A stretch of DNA of 64,000 bases from Burkholderia sp. BCC0506 (GTDB taxonomy: Bacteria; Pseudomonadota; Gammaproteobacteria; Burkholderiales; Burkholderiaceae), in the NCBI RefSeq assembly GCF_902833145.1, contig NZ_CADFEN010000004.1, positions 1-64,000 on the forward strand, read 5' to 3'. The translations under genes were made by a program, and so were the position numbers. The notes under the pieces were generated by a model. It had not been told where the DNA came from. It saw nothing but the letters and a program-made list of their open reading frames with translations, and did no database searches. This document shows, in pieces, positions 16,204-25,398 of this stretch; the first letter of the stretch is position 1; every line of letters begins with the position of its first letter.

Positions 16204-17295
16204 TTGACGCCATCCGATCAGCGCCGCTCGTTGCGCGTGCGCCTGCGTCGCGCCCGCAACCCGTGGCAGGCGCCGCGTGCGCGCACGCTGTTCACGCGCC
16301 CCGCGACATCGCCGCGGCGCACGCTGCTGTTCCGTCTCGGCGCGGTCGTGCTGCTGTGCACGCTCGCGTTCCTCGTGCTGTATCTCGATCGCGACGGCCT
16401 GCGCGATTCGACCAAGAGCACGCCGATGACCGTGGCCGATCTCGTGTACTTCACGATGGTCACGGTCGCGACGGTCGGCTACGGCGATATCGTGCCCGTC
16501 ACGGCGCGGGCGCGCCTGCTCGATGCGTTCTTCATCGTGCCGATCCGCATCGGCATCTGGTTCATTTTCCTGGGCACGGCGTATCAGTTCGTGATCCAGC
16601 GCGTCATCGAGGAATTCCGCATGAAACGCCTGCAGAAGCAGCTGTCCGATCACATCGTCGTGTGCGGTTATGGCCTGTCGGGGTCGATCGCGGTGCGCGA
16701 GTTGCTGGAAAGCGGCGTCGATCCGGCGACGATCATCGTGATCGATTCGCAGCAGCAGGCCCTCGAGGCCGCGACGTCGCTCGGCGTGACGGGTTTGCTC
16801 GGCGATCCGGCGCACGAGGATCTGTTGCAGCAGGCGCAGGTGCGCGCGGCGAAGGCCGTGATCATTTCGGTGACCGACGATCCGACCGCGATCCTGCTGA
16901 CGCTGTCGGTGCGCAGCATCGCGCCCGATACGAAGATCGTCGTGCGGATCCAGGAGAACCTGTACCAGCGGCAATTGCGGCAGGCCGGCGCGGACGTGAT
17001 CGTGTCGTCGACGAAGATCGGCGCGCTGTTGCTGGCGGATGCGGTCCACAGCCGCTACATCGTGCCGTTCGTCAACGACATGCTGTCGACGCGCGGGCGC
17101 GCGACGCTGCTCGAGCGCGAGGCGTTGCCGCACGAGATCGGCTGCATGACGAACGTGGTGCCGGGCGCGATCGTGGTCGGGCTCGATCGCTGCGGGAAGA
17201 TCCATTCGTTTTACGAGGATCCGCCGTGCAGGATCGAGGCGGGCGATACGCTGGTGGTGATTCAGTCGGCGCGGATTCCGGATCCGGATGTTTGA
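16204..17295 (+). CDS. Potassium channel with cytoplasmic TrkA-N (RCK) domains
   Basis: A 363-residue inner-membrane K+ channel. A basic N-terminus leads into membrane helix 1 (about 42-60), the pore loop with selectivity filter TVGYGD (residues 90-95), and helix 2 (about 105-130). The cytoplasmic part has an NAD-binding RCK fold starting HIVVCGYGLSGSIAVREL and a TrkA-C-like end (GCMTNVVPGAIVVGLDR, GDTLVVIQSARI). The start is a TTG at 16204 with AGGAG about nine bases upstream. This one-gene, two-helix layout matches bacterial Kch/MthK-like channels. It is an isolated gene. Confidence 0.9.
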   Translation: MTPSDQRRSLRVRLRRARNPWQAPRARTLFTRPATSPRRTLLFRLGAVVLLCTLAFLVLYLDRDGLRDSTKSTPMTVADLVYFTMVTVATVGYGDIVPVTARARLLDAFFIVPIRIGIWFIFLGTAYQFVIQRVIEEFRMKRLQKQLSDHIVVCGYGLSGSIAVRELLESGVDPATIIVIDSQQQALEAATSLGVTGLLGDPAHEDLLQQAQVRAAKAVIISVTDDPTAILLTLSVRSIAPDTKIVVRIQENLYQRQLRQAGADVIVSSTKIGALLLADAVHSRYIVPFVNDMLSTRGRATLLEREALPHEIGCMTNVVPGAIVVGLDRCGKIHSFYEDPPCRIEAGDTLVVIQSARIPDPDV

Positions 17296-17791
17296 CGGCG
17301 TTTGGTCTTTGTAAAGCTCAAATTATTCAATGGGTTGAATGTCTTGATATCCAATGAATTGCCGGTTCTTCCTTTGTGTGTAGGCGTTGTGTAGGTGCCT
17401 GCAGGCAACATCAATCCACATCGATCTTCGTTAGAATTGATGGCTCGGAGCCCGGTTGCGCGGCGATCAGCCGAAAACACGCATATTTCTCAATAATTTA
17501 ATAAATTGGCCAATACATCTTCATCAGGGTTATGTCTCGATATCTGACGTTGTCGAAGCGATCGCAAAGTGTATAGCTCCACCTCCTAATTATAAGATGC
17601 TGATGCAGCAGTTGAACGATGCAGACGGGCGTCCCATTGACGTCAGCGATGGATCTGTCATCGGGCGGGAGATGGCAGAGTGGTTATGATCTGGATTTTC
17701 GGGCCGAACACGAACGGCAAGCGTCTCGAGGCGCTATGCCGCTGAGGCGACCCGGGTTCATTGCCATCACGCATCGGATCCGACCGCCGCT
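17296..17791. other. Intergenic region with decayed sequence
   Basis: About 500 bases, more AT-rich than its neighbours. It holds a small hairpin just after the channel gene (ATTCAA-TGGG-TTGAAT, 17325-17340), the palindrome TGCCTGCAGGCA (17396-17407) and a 77-codon plus-strand frame (17456-17689) of no recognised family, possibly a remnant. No tRNA or att site could be confirmed. Confidence 0.4.
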
Positions 17792-20200
17792 TCACCGAAA
17801 CGTAATGAACTGCGCGGACGACCACACCTTGCTGTCGTTGCGCTGCCGACCGAAGAAATACACGGGACGGAATCCGAACGATGCGTTGCGAGGCGCGACG
17901 TCGATGCTGTCCGCCAGGTCGACTGGAAGCGCGTGGTCCGTCAGACGCTCGATTGCGACGAACAACTCCGTGCCGCCGAGCGCATGCATCGCCGTCCCGC
18001 GCGCGAGCAGCTCCGCGCCGCTGATTTCGAAGCGGAACGCCGGCGCGTGCACGAACGGGTTGCGCTGCAGCGGATCGCCGACCTTCGCGAAGCTGTCGAT
18101 CGTGCCTTCGACCACGATCGTCGCGGCGGCGAGATTGCCGATGTCGAGCTCGATGCTGTCCGCGTCGCCGTAGGTGTCGCTATGGAATTCGACGTCGGTC
18201 GCGCCGGACCGCCATGCCGATTCCTCGACATGCTCGAACCCATTCGATCCGAAACGATGGATCGTGCCGTTGACGATCCGGATCCGGCCGCGCCATGCGG
18301 CCCAGCGGTAGCGGTCGCGAATGCGGGCGCCGCCCCAGCGCACCCGGACCAGGCGCTCCGCATAGCCGAGTTCCGCATGCAGGTTGCGTTCCCACAGCAA
18401 GCCGTCGTGATCGTAGGCGGCCACGTATTCCCAGCCCGATTGGCCGAGCAGCCGATAGTCGAGCCGCGCCGGCCCTTCGTGCGCGAATGCGTCGCCTTGC
18501 CGGTGATCGCCGCAGCGAACCAGCAGCGCACTGTGCTCGCCGGTGGTCGCCCACGTGTGCCGCGCGCGCAGGGCTTCGCCGACGTGCTGTCGATCGAGCG
18601 CGGGCGCGAGCACGCCCGTCAGCCCGCCATGCACGCCGAACACCTGCACGCCGGGTGCGCCGCCGCCGGGCCGGCCGCGATGTTCGTCGCCGCTGGCCGC
18701 GACGCCGAGCTGATAGCCGCGTGCGATCACGTCCTGGTACAGCCAGCCGAAATGGCCCCATGACGATGCGATCTCGACGAGGCGTTCGAGCTCCGGATGG
18801 TGCCAGTCGGGGATATAACGACGACCGCCGACGTGCGGCATCACCAGATGTTGCGCGGCATCGTCCGCATACGCATCCCACAGTTCCTCGACGGGCCAGC
18901 GGCCGAGTTCGACCGCATTCCCCTTCATGTCCTCGTTCCAGACCAGCGTCCGGTTGTGCTCGCCACGCGCGTTGTACGGGAAATCCGGTCGCGCGTCGCC
19001 GAGGAACACCACGTTGTGGTCGCCGCCCGCGGTCGAGCTGCCGCACCATTCCTGCACCGGATACGCGACGAAGCGTCCCGGCTCGTTGAAGCGTTCGACC
19101 GCGTCGACGCCGAGCCGCCAGTTCTCGTCGGTGATCTGGAAATCGTTCGCGGTATAGCCGAGCACGTCGATGCCGCCGATGTCGCGTGCGTAGCGCGCGT
19201 TGTACTCGGGGCTGTTGGTGCCGACCGTGTCGTGTGCATGCACATGAAGATCCGCATACAGCGCGCGCGGCGCGGGCAGCGACGCGTCGACCGTCAGCCA
19301 CGCTTCGGCCGCGCGCACGTCCGGGCGCGCCGGCACGTCGGCCACGATGCGCAGCGTGCCCGCGTCGACCGGCAGGTCGTCCACCGCGCAGCTCGCAAAG
19401 CCTGCGTCGGGCAGCGCGTGTTCGCGCCGGTAGACGATCTCGCCACGGGCGTCATACGCGACGACCCGCGCATGACCGCCGACCTCGCGGCACGCGTTGC
19501 CCCAGCGGTCCTGCAGCGACAGCCGGAACGGCGCGCGCGTGCCGGGCTGCACGAAGCGCGGGCCGTTCAGCAGCACGTCGGAGGGCGCGCCGGCACGGAT
19601 GTCGATCGATACGTCGCCCGGCACCGCGACGAACCGCGACGTGCCGAGCGGATCGACGTAGAGCCGGAAGCGGAAGTTGTCTTCCGCGAAGGTCTGCACG
19701 CGCGTGCCGGGGCCGCGGCGGCGGTCGCCGAGGCGGATCACGATCCGGTCGCCGGCGTTCACGTAGCCGTCGACGACGTCGACGATCACGGCCTTCTGGA
19801 ACGGCCGCTCGTGCCCCTTCTGGTCGAAGCGCACGTTCAGCGCCTGCACGGTGGCCGGGCTCTGGCCCGGCACGAGCGGCGCCGCGTGGTATTCGGCGCT
19901 GATGTAGTTCGCGGCGCTCGGGTCGCTCGTCTGGAACAGCGCCCAGTCCGAGTAGAACTTGAAGGTCGCCTTCAGCCAGCCGCCGTCGGCGATGCCGGAC
20001 GAGCCGACCTCGTAGTCGAGCACGATCTCGTTCCACTCGCCGGCTTCGAGGCGCGTGACGTTGCATTGCACGCGTCCGGCGAACGGCAGGCGCTTGTGGC
20101 GCTCGTACAGGCCTTGGGGCGCGACGTGCGGGCCCAGGCGGTCGCGCAGCGCGGCGGCGCGCGCATCGACGGTATCGAGAGTGTCGTCGGAGTCGTTCAT
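17792..20200 (-). CDS. DUF3604 domain protein, PHP-like metal hydrolase
   Basis: An 802-residue protein. The N-terminal 300 residues are beta-rich (including EWNEIVLDYEVGSSGIADGG); the middle carries the PHP-type metal centre ALYADLHVHAHDTVGTNSPE, then GGIDVLGYTANDFQITDENW, AYPVQEWCGSSTAGGDHNVV and GVAASGDEHRGRPGGGAPG, which are DUF3604 hallmarks with His and Asp ligands. No signal peptide. DUF3604 proteins have no settled reaction. The start at 20200 is the first ATG in a region where family homology begins; a much longer frame reaching 21676 runs antisense-like through the transporter gene and is not real. It follows the DASS transporter by 38 bases, surely one operon under the divergent GntR regulator, so it probably acts on the transported anion. 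Confidence 0.8.
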   Translation of the reverse strand: MNDSDDTLDTVDARAAALRDRLGPHVAPQGLYERHKRLPFAGRVQCNVTRLEAGEWNEIVLDYEVGSSGIADGGWLKATFKFYSDWALFQTSDPSAANYISAEYHAAPLVPGQSPATVQALNVRFDQKGHERPFQKAVIVDVVDGYVNAGDRIVIRLGDRRRGPGTRVQTFAEDNFRFRLYVDPLGTSRFVAVPGDVSIDIRAGAPSDVLLNGPRFVQPGTRAPFRLSLQDRWGNACREVGGHARVVAYDARGEIVYRREHALPDAGFASCAVDDLPVDAGTLRIVADVPARPDVRAAEAWLTVDASLPAPRALYADLHVHAHDTVGTNSPEYNARYARDIGGIDVLGYTANDFQITDENWRLGVDAVERFNEPGRFVAYPVQEWCGSSTAGGDHNVVFLGDARPDFPYNARGEHNRTLVWNEDMKGNAVELGRWPVEELWDAYADDAAQHLVMPHVGGRRYIPDWHHPELERLVEIASSWGHFGWLYQDVIARGYQLGVAASGDEHRGRPGGGAPGVQVFGVHGGLTGVLAPALDRQHVGEALRARHTWATTGEHSALLVRCGDHRQGDAFAHEGPARLDYRLLGQSGWEYVAAYDHDGLLWERNLHAELGYAERLVRVRWGGARIRDRYRWAAWRGRIRIVNGTIHRFGSNGFEHVEESAWRSGATDVEFHSDTYGDADSIELDIGNLAAATIVVEGTIDSFAKVGDPLQRNPFVHAPAFRFEISGAELLARGTAMHALGGTELFVAIERLTDHALPVDLADSIDVAPRNASFGFRPVYFFGRQRNDSKVWSSAQFITFR

Positions 20201-20238
20201 GGCGAAGGAAAAATGATGTCGATGGAAGAGGGCGCGCG

Positions 20239-21801
20239 TCAGTGCGCGAACGGCCAGGGCGCGCTCGCGTCCCAGACGGGGATACCCATATAGGCGTACC
20301 ACGGTGCCATCACGCAGAGGCCGTAGACGATCGCGATCAGCACCGATACCGCGCCGACCTTCGCGTAGTCGGCCGTCGAGAACGCGCCGCTGCTGTACGC
20401 GATGACGCCTGCGGTGATCTGAGTGGGCAGCAGATACGCGAAGCTGTCGGTATCGCTGACGAGCATCGTGAACGCGACCGGATGCAGCCCGAGACGCGGT
20501 GCGAGCGCCAGCGCGATTGGCGCGATCATCGTGACGGCCGCGACGTTGGACAGCATGCCGATGCGGATCACGTGCGTGCCGAGCATCACGATCGCGATGG
20601 CGAGCCACCAGCCGTGCCCGCGCGCGGCGACGTAGACGTGATCGGCGGCCCAGTTCGCGAGCCCCGACGCACTGATCGCCGACGACAGCGACAACGCACC
20701 GGCGAGCAGGAACAGCGTGCCCCAGATCGTGCGCTGTTCGACCTCGGCCCAGCCGAACCGCAGCACGCCGGGCGCGAACAGCAGCGCCAGCGCGATCAAT
20801 GCGACGATTTCCGACGGCAGGTGGTGCAGCGGCTCGGTGGCCCACAACACCGCGACGGCCGCGAACAGTGCGAGTACGGCCCAGTCGTTGCGCGCCGCGG
20901 GTGGTTGCGCGCGACGCATCGCCGCGATCGCGCCGGGGCCGCCGGGAATCGCGACGGCGCGCGAGCGGAAATGAAACTGCACCCAGGCTTGCGTGATCGC
21001 GAACATCCCGAGATAGGGCCACTGCAGTTTCAGCCACGTCAGGTACGAGATCCGGATGCCGAGCTGTTTCTCCAGCAAGCCCGACACGACCATGTTCGGC
21101 AGATGCGCCGTCAGGATGCACATGCCGCTGATCATCGCGCCGTACACGAGCGTCTGGATCACGATCGCCTTGCGCGCGGCGCGCTCGCGCGGCGTTTCGC
21201 CGAACAGCCGGACGATGCCATTCGTGACCGGCAGCAGCGTCGCGGCGCGTGCGTTCGCGGCCGGCACGACGAGGGCCATCACGCAGTTCACCGCGAACAT
21301 CGCCCAGATCACGCCGTTGGCCGTGCGCACCTTCAGCCGGTCGAGCAGTAGCAGCGCGATGCGGCGGTCGAGCCCGCTCGCCTGCATGATCGCCGAGAAC
21401 AGGAACGCGGCGAGGCACAGGAACACGACCGGCGCGGCGAAGCCGCTGGCTGCCTTCGGAAACGACGGGCTCGCGTGCGACAGCACGAGCAGCATCGGCA
21501 GCAGGATGCCGCTCACGCCGACGGGAATCGCCTCGGTGATCCATACGATCGCGACCCACGCGACGACGGCGAGCGTCGCCTTGCCTTCGGCGGACAGATG
21601 CGCAGGCGCAGGCAGCCACCACGCGATCGCGAAGAACGCGAGCCACGCGGCGGCGAAGCCGATCGCGGCACGCCACTGTGCGCTGCGCGAACGGCCCGTC
21701 GCATGCGGATCGGTGCGCGGCGCCGTGGCCGGTTCGGCCCGTGTCGGCCGGCTGGCCTGCGCGCCGTCGAGCGGCGGCGTGCCGATTGCGTTGTCAGTCA
21801 C
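20239..21801 (-). CDS. DASS family (SLC13-like) sodium:anion symporter
   Basis: A 520-residue inner-membrane transporter with 12 or more hydrophobic helices. Family features are TEAIPVGVSGILLPMLLVL, AAFLFSAIMQASGLDRRIALLLL, NCVMALVVPAANARAATLLPV, and in the second half WGTLFLLAGALSLSSAISASGLANW and LLPTQITAGVIAYSSG, matching di/tricarboxylate-sulfate carriers. The start is a GTG at 21801 with GGGGAG seven bases upstream; an upstream ATG at 21912 would add 37 residues and overlap the operator. The N-terminal 35 residues are polar and alanine-rich. Operon with the DUF3604 gene, divergent from GntR. The likely substrate is an organic anion that the DUF3604 enzyme processes. Confidence 0.88.
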   Translation of the reverse strand: MTDNAIGTPPLDGAQASRPTRAEPATAPRTDPHATGRSRSAQWRAAIGFAAAWLAFFAIAWWLPAPAHLSAEGKATLAVVAWVAIVWITEAIPVGVSGILLPMLLVLSHASPSFPKAASGFAAPVVFLCLAAFLFSAIMQASGLDRRIALLLLDRLKVRTANGVIWAMFAVNCVMALVVPAANARAATLLPVTNGIVRLFGETPRERAARKAIVIQTLVYGAMISGMCILTAHLPNMVVSGLLEKQLGIRISYLTWLKLQWPYLGMFAITQAWVQFHFRSRAVAIPGGPGAIAAMRRAQPPAARNDWAVLALFAAVAVLWATEPLHHLPSEIVALIALALLFAPGVLRFGWAEVEQRTIWGTLFLLAGALSLSSAISASGLANWAADHVYVAARGHGWWLAIAIVMLGTHVIRIGMLSNVAAVTMIAPIALALAPRLGLHPVAFTMLVSDTDSFAYLLPTQITAGVIAYSSGAFSTADYAKVGAVSVLIAIVYGLCVMAPWYAYMGIPVWDASAPWPFAH

Positions 21802-21869
21802 TGATATGCTCCCCGTGCGTCGGGGCCGTGAAACTGAAACGGCAGCCCCGATCATCTGTCGAAATGTCA

Positions 21870-21885
21870 TAATACGTATTAATAC
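21870..21885. promoter_or_regulatory. Overlapping palindromes, likely GntR operator
   Basis: TAATACGTATTA (21870-21881) and GTATTAATAC (21876-21885) are two overlapping perfect palindromes in the 164-base gap between the divergent transporter and GntR genes. HutC-type GntR proteins bind short GT/AC-ended palindromes of this kind. Confidence 0.55.
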
Positions 21886-21965
21886 AAGTTGAGCGATCCA
21901 ATTGCTTTTCATATCGATATCCGAGATCGCGCATAGCGCGGGCCGAGCACGGAAAGGAAAGACCG

Positions 21966-22751
21966 ATGACGCTGGTGCGTGAGGACGCGACGTCGCTTTA
22001 CGAGCAGATCGCGACGACGCTGCGCGACGAAATTGAACGCGGCGTGTACGAGCCGACCGGCAAGCTGCCGTCCGAGGCGCAGTTGAGCGAACGTTTCGAG
22101 GTGAGCCGCGTGACCGTCAGGCTCGCGCTCGACCGCCTGGCCGATGCGCGTATCGTCGAGCGCAAGCAGGGCAAAGGGACGTTCGCCGCGAAGCAGCGGC
22201 TGCGGCATCGGCTCGACGTGCTCCGCGGGCTCCACGATTCGATCGCCGGGCAGGGCGCCCGCGCGCGAATGGAATTGCTGCGAATGGAAACATGTGACGT
22301 CCCGCCGGGCTTGCAGCAAGTATTCGCAGCCGACGTCACGCGCTGCATTTATCTCGAACGCCTGCACTGGGTCGACGACGAGCCGATCGCGCTCGCGCAG
22401 ACCTGTCTGTTGCCCGAGGCACGTGACGTCGCTTATGCGCAAGCCGATAGCATGCCGACTTACGAACTGCTGGAGCAGTTGCTCGGCTGGCGCATTGCCG
22501 ACGCCGACATGTCGGTGACGGCCGTGGCCGCGCCGGACGATATCGCCGCCCTGCTAAAGACCGGCAAGCAGGGGCCGCTGCTGGTGTTGCGGCGTACGTC
22601 TCGTCTGGCTGACGGCCGCACGTGCGAGTCCACGCTGTTTCATATTCGGCCGGAGCGCTTCGACCTGGTGGTGCGAAGCGGTGTCGAAGCGCGATTTGTC
22701 GCCTGCGGCGCGCCTTCCGTCGTGGATCATGGCGATGGCGCCGCGCAGTAA
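21966..22751 (+). CDS. GntR family regulator with UTRA domain (HutC type)
   Basis: A 261-residue repressor-type regulator. The N-terminal winged helix reads LYEQIATTLRDEIERGVYEP, KLPSEAQLSERFEVSRVTVRLALDRL and ERKQGKGTFAAKQ (residues 11-80). The C-terminal part is the UTRA ligand domain (YLERLHWVDDEPIALAQTCLLP, MPTYELLEQLLGW, GPLLVLRRTSRLADGRTCES). A strong GGAAAGGAAAG precedes the ATG. It is divergent from the DASS/DUF3604 operon and should control it through the palindromes between them, with the transported compound or its breakdown product as ligand. Confidence 0.9.
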   Translation: MTLVREDATSLYEQIATTLRDEIERGVYEPTGKLPSEAQLSERFEVSRVTVRLALDRLADARIVERKQGKGTFAAKQRLRHRLDVLRGLHDSIAGQGARARMELLRMETCDVPPGLQQVFAADVTRCIYLERLHWVDDEPIALAQTCLLPEARDVAYAQADSMPTYELLEQLLGWRIADADMSVTAVAAPDDIAALLKTGKQGPLLVLRRTSRLADGRTCESTLFHIRPERFDLVVRSGVEARFVACGAPSVVDHGDGAAQ

Positions 22752-23102
22752 ATCGATTGGACAGTTCATTCGGATCCCTGGGAAATCCCGTCCTGATTCA
22801 GCTTTCCGATTGACTCTTTCTTGGAATTTCGTCGTTCCGCCATGTCGGCGGCACGGCGCGTGTCGACTGCCGGCCTGACGCATCACGGGAGCAGCAAGCA
22901 CCCGGTCAGCCATCACCCGGTTCATCGGCAGCGTCATGGACGGAGCGAAGTTATCTGACTCCCCTCGGGCAGCGCTGAATACGCGATATAGAAAGCTCGA
23001 ATACTTGGATGGGCCGGTGCGAATGCTTCGCTAGTATCCGACGCTCCCATCGGGCCGGAACCGGAAGGATCCGGCTGCGCCGCGCGCGTCGACCGATCCC
23101 GG
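22752..23102. other. Intergenic region, no gene seen
   Basis: About 350 bases after the GntR gene with stops in all frames and no recognisable product. It leads into the gene-fragment mosaic that starts near 23103. Confidence 0.4.
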
Positions 23103-23300
23103 GACGCGCTTCTCGGTCGTCGAGATCGCGCTGCGCGACGGCGACACGCTGCGGCAGCGCACCGAACGCCTCGTCGGCACCGACGACCTCGCCGCGAAGT
23201 TCGCGGATGCGACCGCGCACGATCCCGCGCTCGCGTTCGTGCCGGAACTGATCGACACGATGCGCAGCACGGCCGATCTCGCACGTCCTTTTTCACACCT
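23103..23300 (+). pseudogene. Gene fragment, possibly C-terminus of an MmgE/PrpD-like protein
   Basis: The frame reads TRFSVVEIALRDGDTLRQRT, then RLVGTDDLAAKFADATAHDP and ELIDTMRSTADL. A strand of V-E-(V/I)-x-L-x-D-G followed by a K-F-x-D helix is the pattern at the C-terminus of MmgE/PrpD proteins. There is no start and the frame runs on into unrelated fragments, so it is a remnant. Family assignment is tentative. Confidence 0.35.
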
Positions 23301-23339
23301 TTACGTCGCTTCAATCACGAGCACCGATCGCAGCACACC

Positions 23340-23430
23340 TTCCCGCCGCCAGATGCGCCTGGGGCTGTTCCTCCAGGGTGCCGGGCACTACGTCGCCGGC
23401 TGGCGCCACCCCGACGCCGAATCCGATTCC
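23340..23430 (+). pseudogene. Fragment of a flavin-dependent (NtaA/SnaA-type) monooxygenase N-terminus
   Basis: MRLGLFLQGAGHYVAGWRHP from 23353 is the characteristic N-terminus of LLM-class nitrilotriacetate/alkanesulfonate monooxygenases. About 30 residues later the frame passes into an SdhB-like stretch, so only the N-terminus survives. Confidence 0.5.
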
Positions 23431-23460
23431 TGGCGAGGCGACATCAACGCCACGACGCCG

Positions 23461-23790
23461 CCCGCGCGCGAGCGGCTGCAATCGCCGGCAGGGTGCGATC
23501 AGTTCGACGGGCTGTACGGATGCATCCCGTGCGCGTGCTGTTCGAAGTCGTCCGAGTTACTGGCGGAACCCGGACAAGGTCGTCGGCCCGGCCTGGCTGC
23601 AGCAGCGTTCCGCTTCATCGCCGATTCGCGCGATCTCGCGACGGCCGAGCGGCTCGACGATCTCGAGGATCCGTACCGGCTGTTCCGCTGCCGGACGATC
23701 ATGAACTGCACGTACGTGTGCCCGAAGAGGCTGAAGCCGACCAAGGCGATTTCGGAGATTCGGACGATGCTGGTCAAGCGGACGGTTTAG
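23461..23790 (+). pseudogene. sdhB: Frameshifted 3' fragment of sdhB (succinate dehydrogenase iron-sulfur subunit)
   Basis: The end of SdhB can be read in two frames: QFDGLYGCIPCACC, then in another frame PSYWRNPDKVVGPAWLQQR, then back to FRFIADSRDLATAERLDDLE and DPYRLFRCRTIMNCTYVCPK followed by LKPTKAISEIRTMLVKRTV and a stop at 23790. In working SdhB the two cysteine clusters bind [3Fe-4S] and [4Fe-4S] centres. Here two compensating frameshifts destroy the region between them and there is no N-terminal ferredoxin domain, so it cannot function. The real sdhB must lie elsewhere. It joins fragments of other genes upstream in one frame. Confidence 0.78.
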
Positions 23791-24209
23791 TGGCGCATGA
23801 GCGATGCTGGAAGGGCACGAGAACGGCGCTCGTGGTTACCGGGACGGCGCGCGAAGGCGGGCGATCGCGCCGAGAGATCCCGAGCATCAGACTCGTCTCG
23901 TCAATTCTGGCAAAGTCCGTTGAAAACGAGACGATGTCTTATTTCCGGGTGTGACCTTCACAGATAGACTCGACCGGTATTGGTTTTCAAGATCCTTTCG
24001 GAATCGACCGGCGCGGGTATTCATGATTCGCATCCGCACCGGTCTTGTCGAATCGGCAAATATCCCGTCAACGTCCTGTCGCGATCGCGCCATCCCGTTA
24101 GTGAAAAGTTCCATCGGCCGGTTGCCGGATGGCCCGTCCGGGCGACACGCGGCGTCGCGCCACGCGAGCGGGTGAAGCGGCGTGCGCGCATGAATCCGAG
24201 TACCGAGAA
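23791..24209. other. Intergenic region before the accessory island
   Basis: About 420 bases with no convincing gene. It becomes more AT-rich from about 23930 and probably contains the promoter of the adhesin gene at 24210, but no clear -35/-10 pair was found. Confidence 0.4.
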
Positions 24210-25172
24210 ATGAACTTGTATCGCCTTTTTGCAGGCTGCCTGATGACGGCGTCGTTGGCGACGCCGGGTGACGCGGACGCAGCCTGCCAATTCATCAACA
24301 ACAAGACCGAGCTGATCGTCAATGTCGCGTTGAAGCCGCAATATCACGTGGCGCCGGGCACCGCTGTCGGCACTGTACTGGACGACGTGGGCGTCGCGAC
24401 CGATGCCGTTTCGTTCGCACGGTGCAGTGCGCCCGGGCGATCCAATCGGAGTGTTCAAGGCGGAGCCAGGGTCGGCAGCAGCGTGACGCCCTTTACGTTT
24501 GCGACCACGGTGCCGGGTATCGGGCTTGCATTTTATGACAAGCAGGCCGGCACGTCTGCGCCACGGTACTGGGGCGAAGGGGACGGCGGCGCTTGGACCG
24601 GCGACTGGGGATGGAGCAACTCGACGCTCGGCGCGAGGCTCGTCGTGACGGGGCCGGTCGGCGTCGGCGACGTCCCGGCCGGTTCCGTCTTTGCGCAGAT
24701 GAAACTGGATGGCCTGACGGTTGCGACGTTGAAGACCGTGGGTTTCAGAATCACGACGCCGGCCTGTTCGATGCCGAGCATCAGCGTGAACATGGTCAGA
24801 CCGACGACGAACCGCTTCACCGGCGTTGGGTCGACGGCTGGCGAGACGCCGTTTGATCTTCGGCTCAACGCGTGCCCGGCGGGCCGCACGGGCATCTACT
24901 ACCGGTTCGACCCGACGACGAAGATCGTGCCGGGGACCGGGGATTCGGTCGCGACGTTGAACGGGTCGTCGAGCGCGACGGGGATCGGTCTGCAATTGCT
25001 CGACGAAAGTGGGAAGCCGCTTGCGTTCGGGACGACGACGAAAATGACCGGCTATTCGGGCGCAGCCGGCTCCTACAGCGTGCCGTTTCGGGCGCGCTAC
25101 TACCAAACCGCCGCTGCGGTAACCGGCGGCAGCGCCAATGCATCGATCACCGTCACGATGAGCTATGACTAG
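24210..25172 (+). CDS. Two-domain fimbrial tip adhesin-like protein (copy 1)
   Basis: A 320-residue exported protein. A signal peptide (MNLYRLFAGCLMTASLATPG) is followed by a receptor-binding-like N-terminal domain with one early cysteine pair, then a pilin-type domain from about residue 190. The latter has CSMPSISVNMVRPTTNRFTG, TPFDLRLNACPAGRTGIYYR and an alternating hydrophobic end, PFRARYYQTAAAVTGGSANA then SITVTMSYD, typical of donor-strand exchanged fimbrial subunits. This is the FimH layout, so it should sit at a pilus tip after passing the usher. It is the first gene of the island, 226 bases before the first double-glycine peptide gene and about 11.6 kb from the pilin gene. Two similar proteins are encoded at 31713 and 41183. 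Confidence 0.75.
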   Translation: MNLYRLFAGCLMTASLATPGDADAACQFINNKTELIVNVALKPQYHVAPGTAVGTVLDDVGVATDAVSFARCSAPGRSNRSVQGGARVGSSVTPFTFATTVPGIGLAFYDKQAGTSAPRYWGEGDGGAWTGDWGWSNSTLGARLVVTGPVGVGDVPAGSVFAQMKLDGLTVATLKTVGFRITTPACSMPSISVNMVRPTTNRFTGVGSTAGETPFDLRLNACPAGRTGIYYRFDPTTKIVPGTGDSVATLNGSSSATGIGLQLLDESGKPLAFGTTTKMTGYSGAAGSYSVPFRARYYQTAAAVTGGSANASITVTMSYD

Positions 25173-25265
25173 CGGCGTCGCGCGTCATTCACGCGAAGGG
25201 GTTCCCACCTGCTCGAGTTTCGCGGTGCGAAAACGAATGCGTCCATTCATCTCGAAATAGAAGGA

Positions 25266-25303
25266 CGTGTCCGATTCGAATTAGCGTGCGTGTCCAATTG
25301 AAA
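25266..25303 (+). repeat. Tandem direct repeat upstream of the first precursor peptide gene
   Basis: CGTGTCCGATTCGAA (25266-25280) is followed by CGTGTCCAATTGAAA (25289-25303), 23 bases from start to start, about two helical turns. It lies 96 bases before the peptide gene at 25399, a position suited to a response-regulator binding site. The function is inferred. Confidence 0.4.
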
Positions 25304-25398
25304 TGGATCGGCACGAACGTAACATTCAAACGTCGTCGTCAATGCCGCGGCGGCGGATTTAAGAAATTCGGATTTGGTGATTTTTTCAGGTGAAAACG

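Noticed and set aside
17670-17770. A stretch resembling the start of a Ser/Leu tRNA (GGAGATGGCAGAGTGGTTATG) with a later GGGTTCATTGCC.
   Set aside because: The anticodon stem and the acceptor ends do not pair, so no tRNA fold is possible.
17792-21676. A single 1294-codon minus-strand frame spanning the DUF3604 gene and running through the transporter region.
   Set aside because: Only the part from 20200 matches a protein family; beyond that the frame is out of register with the DASS gene and is a GC-rich artefact. Two separate genes are called.
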